From Microbacterium sp. SORGH_AS_0888 (GTDB lineage Bacteria > Actinomycetota > Actinomycetes > Actinomycetales > Microbacteriaceae): a DNA stretch of 64,000 nucleotides. The position numbers and the translations under genes are program-made. The stretch covers positions 1,612,001 through 1,676,000 of the forward strand of contig NZ_JAUTAZ010000001.1 in assembly GCF_030818905.1 (NCBI RefSeq), read 5' to 3'. The notes under the pieces were generated by a model. The model had not been told where the DNA came from. It saw nothing but the letters and a program-made list of their open reading frames with translations, and did no database searches. Shown here piece by piece: positions 15,015 to 23,507 of the stretch; positions within the stretch are counted from its first letter, which is position 1; every line of letters begins with the position of its first letter.

Positions 15015-17318
15015 ATGACGATCGACACCGCCGCGCACCGGGCCGCGGCATCCCTCCCCTCCACGCGCATCGAGGCCCTGCTGGCAGAGATGACCCTCGA
15101 GGAGAAGCTGGCTCAGCTGGTCGGCTTCTGGGTCGACCAGGGCGACGAGGTCGTGGCCCCGCTGTCCGACGAGATGGCGACCTCCACGCGCTACGAGGAT
15201 GCGACCGTGCACGGCCTCGGACACCTCACCCGCGTGTACGGCACGCGTCCGGTCGACCCCATCGAGCGCGCCCGCTGGCTGTGGACAGAGCAGCGTCGCC
15301 TGCGCACCGAGACCCGCCTGGGCATCCCGGCGCTCGTGCACGAGGAGTGCCTGACGGGGCTCGCGGCGTGGCAGGCGGCCACGTTCCCCTCCCCGCTCGC
15401 CTGGGGCGCCGGCTTCGACCCCGCGCTGATCGAGGAGCTGGGCGCCGTGATCGGCGCGTCCATGCGCGAGCTCGGCATCCATCAGGGTCTGGCCCCCGTG
15501 CTCGACGTCATCCGCGACCCCCGGTGGGGTCGCGTGGAGGAGTGCATCGCGGAGGACCCCTACGTCGTGGGGACGATCGGCACGGCGTACGTCCGGGGGC
15601 TGCAGGGCTCGGGCGTCCACGCGACGCTGAAGCACTTCGTCGGCTACTCCGGATCGCAGGCCGCGCGCAACCACGCCCCGGTGCACGCGGGCCGACGCGA
15701 GCTGCAGGACGTGTTCCTGCCGCCGTTCGAGATGGCCGTGCGCGACGGCGGCGTGCGGTCGGTCATGAACTCCTACGCCGAGATCGACGGCGTCCCGGTG
15801 GCCTCGGCATCCGAGCTGCTGACCGACCTGCTGCGCGACACCTGGGGCTTCGACGGCGTCGTGGTGGCCGACTACTTCGCCGTCGCCTTCCTGCACACGA
15901 TGCACGCCGTCGCGCCCGACAAGGCCCGGGCGGCGGCGCTGGCCCTCACGGCGGGGATCGACGTCGAGCTGCCCACCGGCGATGCCTATCCGGAGCTCGC
16001 GGAGCTCGTGCGCTCGGGCGAGGTCCCCGCCTCGCTCGTGGACCGCGCCGTGCGGCGCGTGCTCGCGCAGAAGGAGGAGCTCGGGCTGCTGGACGCGGAC
16101 TTCGCCTCTCCCCCGGAGAGCGTCGAGCTCGACTCGCCCGCGCACCGGCGGCTGGCCCGGCGGATCGCCGAGGAGTCGATCGTCCTGCTGCGCAACGACG
16201 CCCCGCTCCCGCTCGCCGCCCCCGCCCGCATCGCGCTGCTCGGTCCCAACGCGGCGGCGGCCGAGGCCCTGATGGGCTGCTACTCGTTCGCGAACCACGT
16301 GCTGGCGCACCATCCGGAGACGCCGATGGGGTTCGAGATCCCGACACTGCACGAGGCGTTGTCCGCGCGCTTCCCGGATGCGGCGATCGCCGTCGAGCGC
16401 GGCTGCGACGTCGAGGGGGAGGACCGGACGGGCATCGCCGCGGCCGTCGCGGCGGCGGCGGACGCGGACGTCGCCATCATCGCCGTCGGCGACCGGGCCG
16501 GCCTCTTCGGCCGCGGCACGGTGGGCGAGGGCAACGACGTCGAGTCGCTCGAGCTGCCGGGCGTGCAGCGCGAGCTCGTGACGGCCGTCGCAGCCACCGG
16601 CACGCCGGTCGTGCTCGTCGTGCTGTCCGGTCGGCCCTACGCCATCGGCTGGGCGCTCGACGAGCTGCCGGCACCCGTCTCGGTGCTGCAGTCGTTCTTC
16701 CCCGGCGAGGAGGGCGCCACTGCCTTGGCGGCCGTCCTCGCCGGGGACGTCGCGCCGTCGGGTCGGCTGCCGGTGTCGATGCCGCGGTCGGCGGGAGCAC
16801 AGCCCTACACGTACCTGCATCCGGCCCTGGGCGGTCCGTCCGAGATCACGAGCGCCGACAGCACGCCCGTGCGGCCGTTCGGGTTCGGGCTCTCGTACAC
16901 GACGTTCGCCCGCACCGGCCTCACCGTCGCGCCCGAGGTGCGGGCGGGTGACACGTTCACCGCCACCGTGTGGGTGCGGAACACGGGAACGCGCGCCGGC
17001 ACCGACGTCGTGCAGCTGTACGCGCGCGACGTCGTGGGGTCGGTCACGCGGCCGGTGGCGCAGCTGCTCGCCTACGCCCGCGTCGACCTCGAGCCCGGAG
17101 CGGCGACCGAGGTCGCGTTCGAGGTGCCGGCATCCCGCCTCGCGTTCAGCGACCGGCGGATGCGGCGCGTCGTCGAGCCCGGCGAGGTCGAGCTGTGGGT
17201 GGGCCCGTCGTGCGCCGAGCGCGAGACCGGGGCCACGCTCACCCTGACGGGCGATCTCTTCGAGGTCACCGCATCCACCCCCCGCCAGGCCCGCGCCGCC
17301 CTCCGCCCCCTCCCCTAG
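15015..17318 (+). CDS. glycoside hydrolase family 3, beta-xylosidase/beta-glucosidase (BxlA-like)
   Basis: A 767-aa intracellular enzyme with no signal peptide. The GH3 N-terminal TIM barrel contains GLAPVLDVIRDPRWGR and KHFVGYSG, and the nucleophile is Asp286 in GVVVADYF. The C-terminal sandwich domain (about residues 390-600, AEESIVLLRNDAPLPL) follows, with a C-terminal fibronectin-like domain after PFGFGLSYTTFARTGL. A GAGAAGAAGA stretch before ATG 15015 acts as ribosome site. As the last gene of the transporter operon it should hydrolyse the imported xylosides; GH3 enzymes with this layout also act on beta-glucosides, so substrate assignment rests on the neighbourhood. The family-1 palindrome copy B starts 20 nt after its stop. 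Confidence 0.93.
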   Translation: MTIDTAAHRAAASLPSTRIEALLAEMTLEEKLAQLVGFWVDQGDEVVAPLSDEMATSTRYEDATVHGLGHLTRVYGTRPVDPIERARWLWTEQRRLRTETRLGIPALVHEECLTGLAAWQAATFPSPLAWGAGFDPALIEELGAVIGASMRELGIHQGLAPVLDVIRDPRWGRVEECIAEDPYVVGTIGTAYVRGLQGSGVHATLKHFVGYSGSQAARNHAPVHAGRRELQDVFLPPFEMAVRDGGVRSVMNSYAEIDGVPVASASELLTDLLRDTWGFDGVVVADYFAVAFLHTMHAVAPDKARAAALALTAGIDVELPTGDAYPELAELVRSGEVPASLVDRAVRRVLAQKEELGLLDADFASPPESVELDSPAHRRLARRIAEESIVLLRNDAPLPLAAPARIALLGPNAAAAEALMGCYSFANHVLAHHPETPMGFEIPTLHEALSARFPDAAIAVERGCDVEGEDRTGIAAAVAAAADADVAIIAVGDRAGLFGRGTVGEGNDVESLELPGVQRELVTAVAATGTPVVLVVLSGRPYAIGWALDELPAPVSVLQSFFPGEEGATALAAVLAGDVAPSGRLPVSMPRSAGAQPYTYLHPALGGPSEITSADSTPVRPFGFGLSYTTFARTGLTVAPEVRAGDTFTATVWVRNTGTRAGTDVVQLYARDVVGSVTRPVAQLLAYARVDLEPGAATEVAFEVPASRLAFSDRRMRRVVEPGEVELWVGPSCAERETGATLTLTGDLFEVTASTPRQARAALRPLP

Positions 17319-17337
17319 CCCCCGCGCCCCCACCTTG

Positions 17338-17412
17338 ACCGCGAGACCAGTCCGCGGCGCCGAGACCGGTGGTTTTCTCGCCGGTCTCGGCGCACGAGAC
17401 TGGTCTCGCGGT
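17338..17412. repeat. 75-bp palindromic element, family 1 copy B, after the GH3 gene
   Basis: The arms at 17338-17369 and 17381-17412 are the same 15-bp plus 13-bp stems as at 6521-6595, including the same left-hand bulge CGCG. The right bulge is ACGA instead of GCGA. The loop is 11 nt (tggttttctcg). Outer pairing extends two more bases (TG/CA) into the adjoining marR operator. It could terminate or stabilise the bxl transcript. Confidence 0.9.
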
Positions 17413-17429
17413 CATTAGGGAGGCTAATG
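17413..17429. promoter_or_regulatory. MarR operator candidate
   Basis: CATTAG-ggagg-CTAATG is a perfect 6-bp inverted repeat with a 5-nt spacer, 10 nt before the marR start. A further half-site (CTAGGCTAATGA) follows immediately at 17432-17443 and overlaps the start codon. This spacing fits autoregulation by the downstream MarR protein. It abuts the right arm of the family-1 palindrome. Confidence 0.6.
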
Positions 17430-17439
17430 AGCTAGGCTA

Positions 17440-17892
17440 ATGAATGGAACGAAGGGCGGGCGGATGGTGCTGGGCGACGAGGCGACGGATGCGGTCGCGC
17501 TGCGGATGGCGACCTTCCGGCTCGCGCGACGCCTGCGCCTCCAGCGCGGTCTCGACGACATGAGCGACGCGCAGTTCGCCGTGCTGGCCCTCCTCCGCCG
17601 CCACGGCCCACACACCCCCGGTGAGCTCGCGGAGCTCGAGCGGGTCAGCGCGCCGAGCATGAACCGCACCGTCAACTGCCTCGAGGAGTCCGGGTTCGTC
17701 GCCCGCTCCCCCGATGAGACCGACCGCCGCAAGGTCAACGTCACGATCACGGATGTCGGACGCCTGCTCGTCGAAGAGACGCAGCGACGTCGCGACGCCT
17801 GGCTCGAGGGCGCACTGGACGATCTGAGCGACGACGAGCGCGCGACGCTCATGGCCGCGGTCCCCCTGCTCCGACGGGTCGCCGACCGATGA
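17440..17892 (+). CDS. MarR-family transcriptional regulator
   Basis: A 150-aa winged-HTH protein with the family pattern: MSDAQFAVLALLRRHGPHTP, then ELERVSAPSMNRTVNCLEESGFV (recognition helix) and the DETDRRKVNVTITDVG wing. The start at 17440 is the first ATG; ATG 17464 (MVLGDE) is a possible alternative. The ribosome site is poor in either case, and the operator palindrome lies directly upstream. The stop overlaps the following MFS gene by 4 nt, so the regulator most probably controls export or import by that transporter in response to a small molecule. The ligand is unknown. Confidence 0.88.
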   Translation: MNGTKGGRMVLGDEATDAVALRMATFRLARRLRLQRGLDDMSDAQFAVLALLRRHGPHTPGELAELERVSAPSMNRTVNCLEESGFVARSPDETDRRKVNVTITDVGRLLVEETQRRRDAWLEGALDDLSDDERATLMAAVPLLRRVADR

Positions 17893-19253
17893 CCCGTCTG
17901 CGCATGTTCCGCTCGCTCTCGCTCTACAACTACCGCGTCTGGTTCCTCGGGGCGCTCGTGTCCAACATCGGCGGCTGGATGCAGTCGACCGCGCAGGACT
18001 GGGTCGTGCTCACCGAGCTGACCGACAACGACGCGGCCGCGATGGGCGTCACGATGGCGCTGCAGTTCGGACCTCCGCTGCTCCTGGTGAGCATCACCGG
18101 GTGGGTCGCCGACCGGTTCGATCGCCGTCGGCTGCTCATGGTCACCCAGTCCTCGCTGCTCGCCCTCGCGGTGGGCGCCGGCGTCCTGCTGCTCTCGGGC
18201 GCGATGACGCTTCCGCTCATGTGGTGCTTCGCCCTGGCGCTCGGCGTCGTGAACGCCTTCGACGCCCCGGCGAGACAGGCGTTCGTGTCGGATGTGGTCT
18301 CGACCGAGAACGCGTCCAACGCGATCGCCCTGAACTCGGCGTCCTTCAACATGGCCCGTCTGATCGGCCCGGCCGTCGGCGGCGTGCTCATCGTGCTGAT
18401 CGGCACCGGCTGGGTGTTCCTCGTCAACGCGCTGACGTTCCTCGCGATGCTCCTGGCCCTCGCCGCCATGCACGTCGGCGAGCTCGTGCCCCGGCCGCGC
18501 TCGGGCACACGCGGGCGCATCGCGGACGGCTTCCGCTACGTCCTCGGCCGACCCGACCTGCGCGTGACGTTCCTGATGGTCTTCCTCATCGGCGCGTTCG
18601 GCATGAACTTCCCCATCTTCGCCTCGACCATGGCCCTGGAGTTCGGGCAGGCCGCCGACGGCTACGGCCTGCTGAGCTCGGTCCTCGCGATCGGCTCGCT
18701 CGCGGGGGCGCTCATGGCGGCACGTCGCGACCGGGCACGGATGCGGGTCGTCGTCATCGCGACCGGCGCGTTCGGGCTGGTCTCGCTCGTCTCCTCGCTC
18801 ATGCCCGCCTACGGGCTGTACGCGGTGATGCTCGTGTTCGTGGGCTTCAGCACCGTGACGATCCTCACGACGGCGAACGGGTACGTGCAGACCACGACCG
18901 CGCCGGCCCTCCGAGGGCGGGTGATGGCGCTGTACATGGCGGTGCTCATGGGCGCCACGCCCATCGGCGCGCCCATCGTGGGATGGGTCGCCGACACGTT
19001 CGGCCCCCGGCGCGCGATCGAGGTCGGCTCGGCGGCGGGACTGATCGCCTGCGCCATCGGACTGGGCTGGATGCTGGCGAGCGGGCGGCTGCACCGGGAC
19101 CGCACGCGACGTTTCGGCCTGACGATGGACCAGACCCGCCCGATGCCGGTCGTCCCGGGGGACGACCTCGTGACCGAGAGCGAGCTGGCCGACGCAGTGG
19201 CCGAGGTGCGCGCCGAGACGGCCGCGGAACATCCCGGACGCGCGCGCGGTTGA
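17889..19253 (+). CDS. MFS transporter, drug-efflux type, co-expressed with marR
   Basis: A 454-aa major facilitator with about 12 membrane segments, starting LSLYNYRVWFLGALVSNIGGW. The loop motif between segments 2 and 3 is GWVADRFDRRRLL and the later repeat is GWVADTFGPRRAIEVG. The C-terminus is a ~50-residue acidic cytoplasmic tail (MDQTRPMPVVPGDDLVTESE). It belongs to the group of MFS proteins related to enterobactin or multidrug exporters. Start ATG overlaps the marR stop (ATGA), giving translational coupling. The substrate is unknown; pairing with MarR suggests response to toxic small molecules. Confidence 0.88.
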   Translation: MTRLRMFRSLSLYNYRVWFLGALVSNIGGWMQSTAQDWVVLTELTDNDAAAMGVTMALQFGPPLLLVSITGWVADRFDRRRLLMVTQSSLLALAVGAGVLLLSGAMTLPLMWCFALALGVVNAFDAPARQAFVSDVVSTENASNAIALNSASFNMARLIGPAVGGVLIVLIGTGWVFLVNALTFLAMLLALAAMHVGELVPRPRSGTRGRIADGFRYVLGRPDLRVTFLMVFLIGAFGMNFPIFASTMALEFGQAADGYGLLSSVLAIGSLAGALMAARRDRARMRVVVIATGAFGLVSLVSSLMPAYGLYAVMLVFVGFSTVTILTTANGYVQTTTAPALRGRVMALYMAVLMGATPIGAPIVGWVADTFGPRRAIEVGSAAGLIACAIGLGWMLASGRLHRDRTRRFGLTMDQTRPMPVVPGDDLVTESELADAVAEVRAETAAEHPGRARG

Positions 19254-19300
19254 GTCCGAGCAGGCACCGGCTCCGACGGCCGGCCGGAGAGGAAGCGACG

Positions 19301-20137
19301 ATGACCTGGAGCGAACGACTCGGCACGGTCGGCGTGTGGCGGTCGAACGACCTCGTCGATGCCGCGCTGGGTGCGCGGATCGAGGACCTCGGATACGGCG
19401 CGCTCTGGCTCGGCGGCTCGCCCGGGGCCGATCTGACGCGTGCCGAGGAGGTGCTCGACGCGACCGGCCGCCTGCGGGTGGCGACCGGCATCGTCAACAT
19501 CTGGAACGAGGATGCGGCCGAGCTCGCCGACTCGTTCCACCGCATCGAGGCGCGGCATCCCGGGCGGCTGCTGCTCGGGGTCGGCTCCGGCCACCGCGAG
19601 GCGACGGCCGAGCGCGCCAAGCCGCTGGAGGCGATGGCGGCCTTCCTGGACGTGCTCGACGACCGCGGCGTGCCGGCCGAGGCTCGGGTGCTCTCCGCGC
19701 TCGGGCCACGGATGCTGCAGCTCGCGGCCGAGCGCAGTGCCGGGACGCATCCGTATCTCACCGTGCCGGCGCAGACCCGCGAGGCGCGGGAGGCCCTCGG
19801 ACCCGATGCGCTCGTGGCCCCGGAGCAGACGATCGTGCTCGACGAGGACCGGGAGCGCGTGCGGGCGACGGTCCGCCCGTTCATGCGCCGCTATCTGGGG
19901 CTGTCCAACTACGTGGGCAACATGCGCCGAGCCGGCTTCGGCGACGCCGACGTCGCGGGCGAGGGCAGCGACGCGCTGGTGGACGCGATCATCGCCCACG
20001 GGGACGCGGCCGCCCTGGCCCGCGCGGTGCGGGCGCACCTCGAGGCCGGCGCCGATCACGTCTGCGTGCAGGTGCTCCCGCTGGACGATGTCGACCGCGC
20101 GCTGACGGCGCTCTCGGAGGCCCTCGCGCTGCGGTGA
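19301..20137 (+). CDS. LLM-class flavin/F420-dependent oxidoreductase
   Basis: A 278-aa luciferase-like monooxygenase-fold protein, with LGTVGVWRSNDLVDAALG at the N-terminus, YGALWLGGSPGADL, RLRVATGIVNIWNED, and RHPGRLLLGVGSGHRE. These are the TIM-barrel strands of the family. The C-terminal GADHVCVQVLPLD completes the barrel. Its shortness and sequence style resemble probable F420-dependent oxidoreductases of actinobacteria. GAGAGGAAG precedes ATG 19301. The substrate cannot be deduced. It is 47 nt after the MFS gene and may be in the same transcript; it converges on the LacI gene with a shared hairpin at 20147-20163. Confidence 0.86.
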   Translation: MTWSERLGTVGVWRSNDLVDAALGARIEDLGYGALWLGGSPGADLTRAEEVLDATGRLRVATGIVNIWNEDAAELADSFHRIEARHPGRLLLGVGSGHREATAERAKPLEAMAAFLDVLDDRGVPAEARVLSALGPRMLQLAAERSAGTHPYLTVPAQTREAREALGPDALVAPEQTIVLDEDRERVRATVRPFMRRYLGLSNYVGNMRRAGFGDADVAGEGSDALVDAIIAHGDAAALARAVRAHLEAGADHVCVQVLPLDDVDRALTALSEALALR

Positions 20138-20146
20138 GGATCGGCG

Positions 20147-20163
20147 GTCCGGCTCAGCCGGAC
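20147..20163. terminator. short palindromic hairpin between convergent genes
   Basis: GTCCGGCT-c-AGCCGGAC is a perfect 8-bp inverted repeat with a 1-nt centre (in RNA the central pairs open to form a loop). It spans the stop codon of the leftward LacI gene and lies 10 nt after the LLM gene. No T-tract follows, so termination is only a proposal. Confidence 0.4.
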
Positions 20164-21158
20164 GTCGAGGCGCGCACGACGAGCTCGGGCTGGAAGAGCA
20201 CCTGCTCCTGCTGCGGCACCCGACCCTCGGCGACCTCGACGAGCAGGTCGACCGCCGTCGCGCCGATCAGCGAGGCGGGCTGACGGACGGAGCTGAGGGG
20301 GACCACCGCAGCGGACGCGAAGTCGATGTCGTCGTAGCCGATAAGCGCGATCTCCTCGGGCACCCGCGTCGTGCCCGTCATGACGAGCGACTGCAGGACG
20401 CCGAGCGCGAGCAGGTCGTTGGCGGCGAACACGGCATCCGGTCGGGACCCCGGGGGACGCTCCAGGATGCGGGCGGCCGCCGCCCGTCCCTCCGCCACCG
20501 TGAGCGCACCTGTGCCCACGAACTCCAGCGTCGCCCCCGGAACCGCTGCGACCGCACGCTGGGCGCCCTCGAGGCGGTCGCCGACCTGACGCAGGGCCAC
20601 CGGTCCGCCGACGAAGGCGATGCGACGGCGCCCCGCTTCCAGCAGGTGCTCCGCGGCGAGGCGGCCGCCTGCCACGTCGTCCACGGCCACGGAGGCGAAC
20701 CCCGGCTCCTTCGCCGCGCGATCGACCAGGACCGCCGGCGTGCCGTGCTGGCGCAACCGCTGCACCCGCGAGAGGACGTCGGCCACCGGCGTCACGAGCA
20801 CGCCGAACACGCGCTGCTCCTCGAACATGTCGAGGTTCATCGCCTCTCGGTCGCTGCGCTCGTCGCTGTTGGCGACGAGCACCGTCATCCCGAGCTCGGC
20901 CGCGCGCTCCTCCGCTCCTCGCGCGACCTCGGTGAAGAACGGGTTGCGCAGGTCGAGCACGACCAGACCGATCGAACGACTGCGCCCGACGCGTAGCTGA
21001 CGTGCGGCATCGTTGCGGACGAAGCCGAGCTCGTCGATGGCGGCGAGCACGCGCGCGACCGTGGCGGGCGCCACCCGGTCGGGGCGGTTGAGCACGTTCG
21101 AGACGGTGCCCACGGAGACGCCGGCGGCGTTCGCCACGTCCCGCACGCTCACCGCCAT
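20154..21158 (-). CDS. LacI-family repressor of L-rhamnose catabolism
   Basis: A 334-aa regulator. The N-terminal HTH is SVRDVANAAGVSVGTVSNVL, the hinge DAARQLRVGRSRSIGLVVLD, and the effector domain includes RNPFFTEVARGAEERAAELG, GRRRIAFVGGPVALRQVGD and FAANDLLALGVLQ. The Val-Gly in the recognition helix is typical for LacI regulators with AT-rich operators. GGAGGTGA sits about 7 nt before ATG 21158. It is followed upstream by GH78 and MFS genes in the same direction and is the only LacI protein of this block, so it most likely binds the two TGAATCGATTCA sites at 24881 and 24980. The effector may be rhamnose or a phosphorylated intermediate. Confidence 0.9.
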   Translation of the reverse strand: MAVSVRDVANAAGVSVGTVSNVLNRPDRVAPATVARVLAAIDELGFVRNDAARQLRVGRSRSIGLVVLDLRNPFFTEVARGAEERAAELGMTVLVANSDERSDREAMNLDMFEEQRVFGVLVTPVADVLSRVQRLRQHGTPAVLVDRAAKEPGFASVAVDDVAGGRLAAEHLLEAGRRRIAFVGGPVALRQVGDRLEGAQRAVAAVPGATLEFVGTGALTVAEGRAAAARILERPPGSRPDAVFAANDLLALGVLQSLVMTGTTRVPEEIALIGYDDIDFASAAVVPLSSVRQPASLIGATAVDLLVEVAEGRVPQQEQVLFQPELVVRASTSG

Positions 21159-21198
21159 CGCTCGCTCACCTCCGCAGCGAGCCTAGAGCACCGCCCGT

Positions 21199-23472
21199 TC
21201 AGCCGACGCGGTAGGCGTGCTCGCCTCCGGTCACCTCGTGGACCGCGCCGTCCGGCAGCACGATGCGCGCCGGCAGCCCGTCGGGGAGCCGCACCTCGAG
21301 GTCGAACACGTCCCCGGTCGTTCGCCACGACGTCTCGATCGCCCCCGCCGGAGCTTCGAACCTGGTGCGCGCCCAGTCGATCCCCGGCCCCGGCACGGGC
21401 TCGATCCGCACCCGGGCGTAGCCCGGGTCCGCGGGCCGGATCCCGCCCACGACCTGATAGATCCAGTCAGCGACCGCGCCGAGCGCGTAATGGTTGAAGC
21501 TCGTCATCTCGCCCGTGTTGATCGTGCCGTCGGGCAGCATGGAGTCCCAGCGTTCCCAGATCGTCGTCGCACCCATCGTCACGGGGTACAGCCACGACGG
21601 GCACCCCCGCTCCAGCAGCAGGCCATACGCCTCCGCGACGTGGCCGGTGTCCGACAGCGCCCACGTCACGAAGGGCGTGCCCGCGAATCCCGTGGTCACC
21701 CGGAAGCCGGAGGCGCGCACGAGCTCAGCGAGCCGGTCCCCCGCCGATCGACGGCCGTCGTCGTCGAGCAGCCCGAAGCAGATCGCCAGCGCGTACACCG
21801 TCGAACAGTCGGAGCGGATACGCCCGTCCGCCTGGACGTAGTGCTCTACGAACGCGGCGCGCGTGCGGTCCGCGAGCAGGGTCCACCGCTCGGCGTCGGA
21901 GTCGAGCCCGAGGATTCCCGCGGCCACGGCGGCGAACGACGCCGAGCGGAACAGCGAGGCCGTCGCCACCACGTGCGGGTCGGCCTTGGCTGCGGCCGCG
22001 TCCTGCGGCGGAGCATCGGGGTCGAGCCAGTCGGCGAACTGGAACCCCTCGTCCCAGAGACCGGAGGGCGAGAGCACGCGCTCGACGGATTCGAGGTGGA
22101 GGACCATCGCGGGGTAGTGCGCGGCGAGCCGGTCACGATCGCCGTACGCGTGCCACAGCGCTTGGGGCACCCACACGGCTGCGTCGCCCCAGATCGCGGT
22201 CGGACCGAGATCGGGGAAGGCGAAGTCGTCGCCGAAGTGCGCGTACTTGAGCACGTCCGGCACGATGATCGGCACGACCGCCTTCGGGCCGTTCGCGGTC
22301 TCCGCGTGCAGGTCGCGCAGCCAGTCGTCGAGGAAGTCCGCGGTGTCGAACGCGAACGACGCCGACGCGGCGAACGCCGCGATGTCGCCCGTCCATCCGA
22401 GACGCTCATCCCGCTGCGGGCAGTCGGTGGGCACGCTCAGGAAGTTGCCCTTCTGGCCCCACACGGTGTTGTGGACCAGCTGGTTCACGAGCGGCTCCGA
22501 GCACTCGAACCACCCCGTGCGCCGCATCTCGGAGTGCACGACGACCGCCTCGAGATCGGACGTCGTGAGCTCGCCCGGCCACCCCTCGACCTCGATGTAG
22601 CGGAAGCCGTGGAACGTGAGGGTCGGCTCGAACGCGTCCTGCGCGCCCGAGAGGATGAAGGCGTCGGTCGCCTTCGCGGCGCGCAGCGGGCGGGTGCCCA
22701 GCTCATCGTGCTCGAGCACCTCGGCGTGGCGGATCGTGATCTCGGTGCCCGCCGGGCCCTGTACGGTGAACCGCACCCAGCCGACGAGGTTCTGCCCGAA
22801 GTCGACGAGGGTCCGTCCCGACGGCGAGGTCCACACGGCCGTCGGATGCAGCACCTCGTGCCGCGTGATGGGCGGCCCGCTCGGCACGACGAGCGTGTCG
22901 CGGTCGACCACGACCTCGTGCACCGCGAGCGGCTGGAGGGCCGCGCCGCGGAGCCGGGCATCGATCGTCTGCCCGTCGTACAGCGAGTTGCGAGTCGTCT
23001 CGGACGCCGATGCCGACCAGTCGCGAGAGGTCGCGACCCGCTGCGTCGTCCCGTCGGCGAAGAGGATCTCCAGCGCGGCGCAGACCGAGATCTCCTCGCC
23101 GTAGTTGGCGTCGGCCCCCTCGAAGCCGAGATCCCCCCGGTACCACCCATTGCCGAGGAGCAGGTCGATCCGCAGGTCTCCGCTGCCGGAGCGCACGAGC
23201 TCGGTGACGTCGTGGCGGTCGACGTCGAGGCGCCACTCGTAGGCGCTCCACCCGGGGTCCAGCACGGAGTCCGACACCGGCCGGCCGTCGATTCGGGCCT
23301 CGTAGACCCCGTGCGCGGTAGCGGCGAGGACGGCGGAGACGACGTCGGCACGCGCTCCTCGGAGCACGATGTCACACGTGAAGCGCGGTGCGACGCCGCG
23401 CGGCGCGGCGGCGGAGATGAAGGCGGCGTCTGCCAGAGCTGCGGCAGCGGGGACGTCTGCGATCGTCGGCAC
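21199..23472 (-). CDS. alpha-L-rhamnosidase, GH78
   Basis: A 757-aa protein starts at GTG 23472 (VPTIADVPAAAALAD), with AGAAAGG upstream. It has no signal peptide. An N-terminal beta-sandwich (LGNGWYRGDLGFEGADANYGEE, as in bacterial rhamnosidase N-domains) and middle concanavalin-like domain (VDFGQNLVGWVRF) precede the (alpha/alpha)6 catalytic domain. Catalytic-site motifs include CPQRDERLGWTGDIAAFA and DLGPTAIWGDAAVWVPQAL, and later TIWERWDSM plus SFNHYALGAVADWIYQ. These are hallmarks of GH78. It should release L-rhamnose from imported rhamnosides. It is in one direction with the MFS upstream (35 nt) and the LacI gene downstream (40 nt). A longer frame continues past 23472 but runs through the MFS gene and is rejected. 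Confidence 0.93.
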   Translation of the reverse strand: MPTIADVPAAAALADAAFISAAAPRGVAPRFTCDIVLRGARADVVSAVLAATAHGVYEARIDGRPVSDSVLDPGWSAYEWRLDVDRHDVTELVRSGSGDLRIDLLLGNGWYRGDLGFEGADANYGEEISVCAALEILFADGTTQRVATSRDWSASASETTRNSLYDGQTIDARLRGAALQPLAVHEVVVDRDTLVVPSGPPITRHEVLHPTAVWTSPSGRTLVDFGQNLVGWVRFTVQGPAGTEITIRHAEVLEHDELGTRPLRAAKATDAFILSGAQDAFEPTLTFHGFRYIEVEGWPGELTTSDLEAVVVHSEMRRTGWFECSEPLVNQLVHNTVWGQKGNFLSVPTDCPQRDERLGWTGDIAAFAASASFAFDTADFLDDWLRDLHAETANGPKAVVPIIVPDVLKYAHFGDDFAFPDLGPTAIWGDAAVWVPQALWHAYGDRDRLAAHYPAMVLHLESVERVLSPSGLWDEGFQFADWLDPDAPPQDAAAAKADPHVVATASLFRSASFAAVAAGILGLDSDAERWTLLADRTRAAFVEHYVQADGRIRSDCSTVYALAICFGLLDDDGRRSAGDRLAELVRASGFRVTTGFAGTPFVTWALSDTGHVAEAYGLLLERGCPSWLYPVTMGATTIWERWDSMLPDGTINTGEMTSFNHYALGAVADWIYQVVGGIRPADPGYARVRIEPVPGPGIDWARTRFEAPAGAIETSWRTTGDVFDLEVRLPDGLPARIVLPDGAVHEVTGGEHAYRVG

Positions 23473-23507
23473 GGGGAAGACCTTTCTGGAGCAGTGCGGG
23501 GGTCGGA

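Noticed and set aside
14469..17333. Long minus-strand frame antisense to the GH3 gene and permease
   Set aside because: It mirrors the codon structure of the real genes on the plus strand; no motif or ribosome site supports it.
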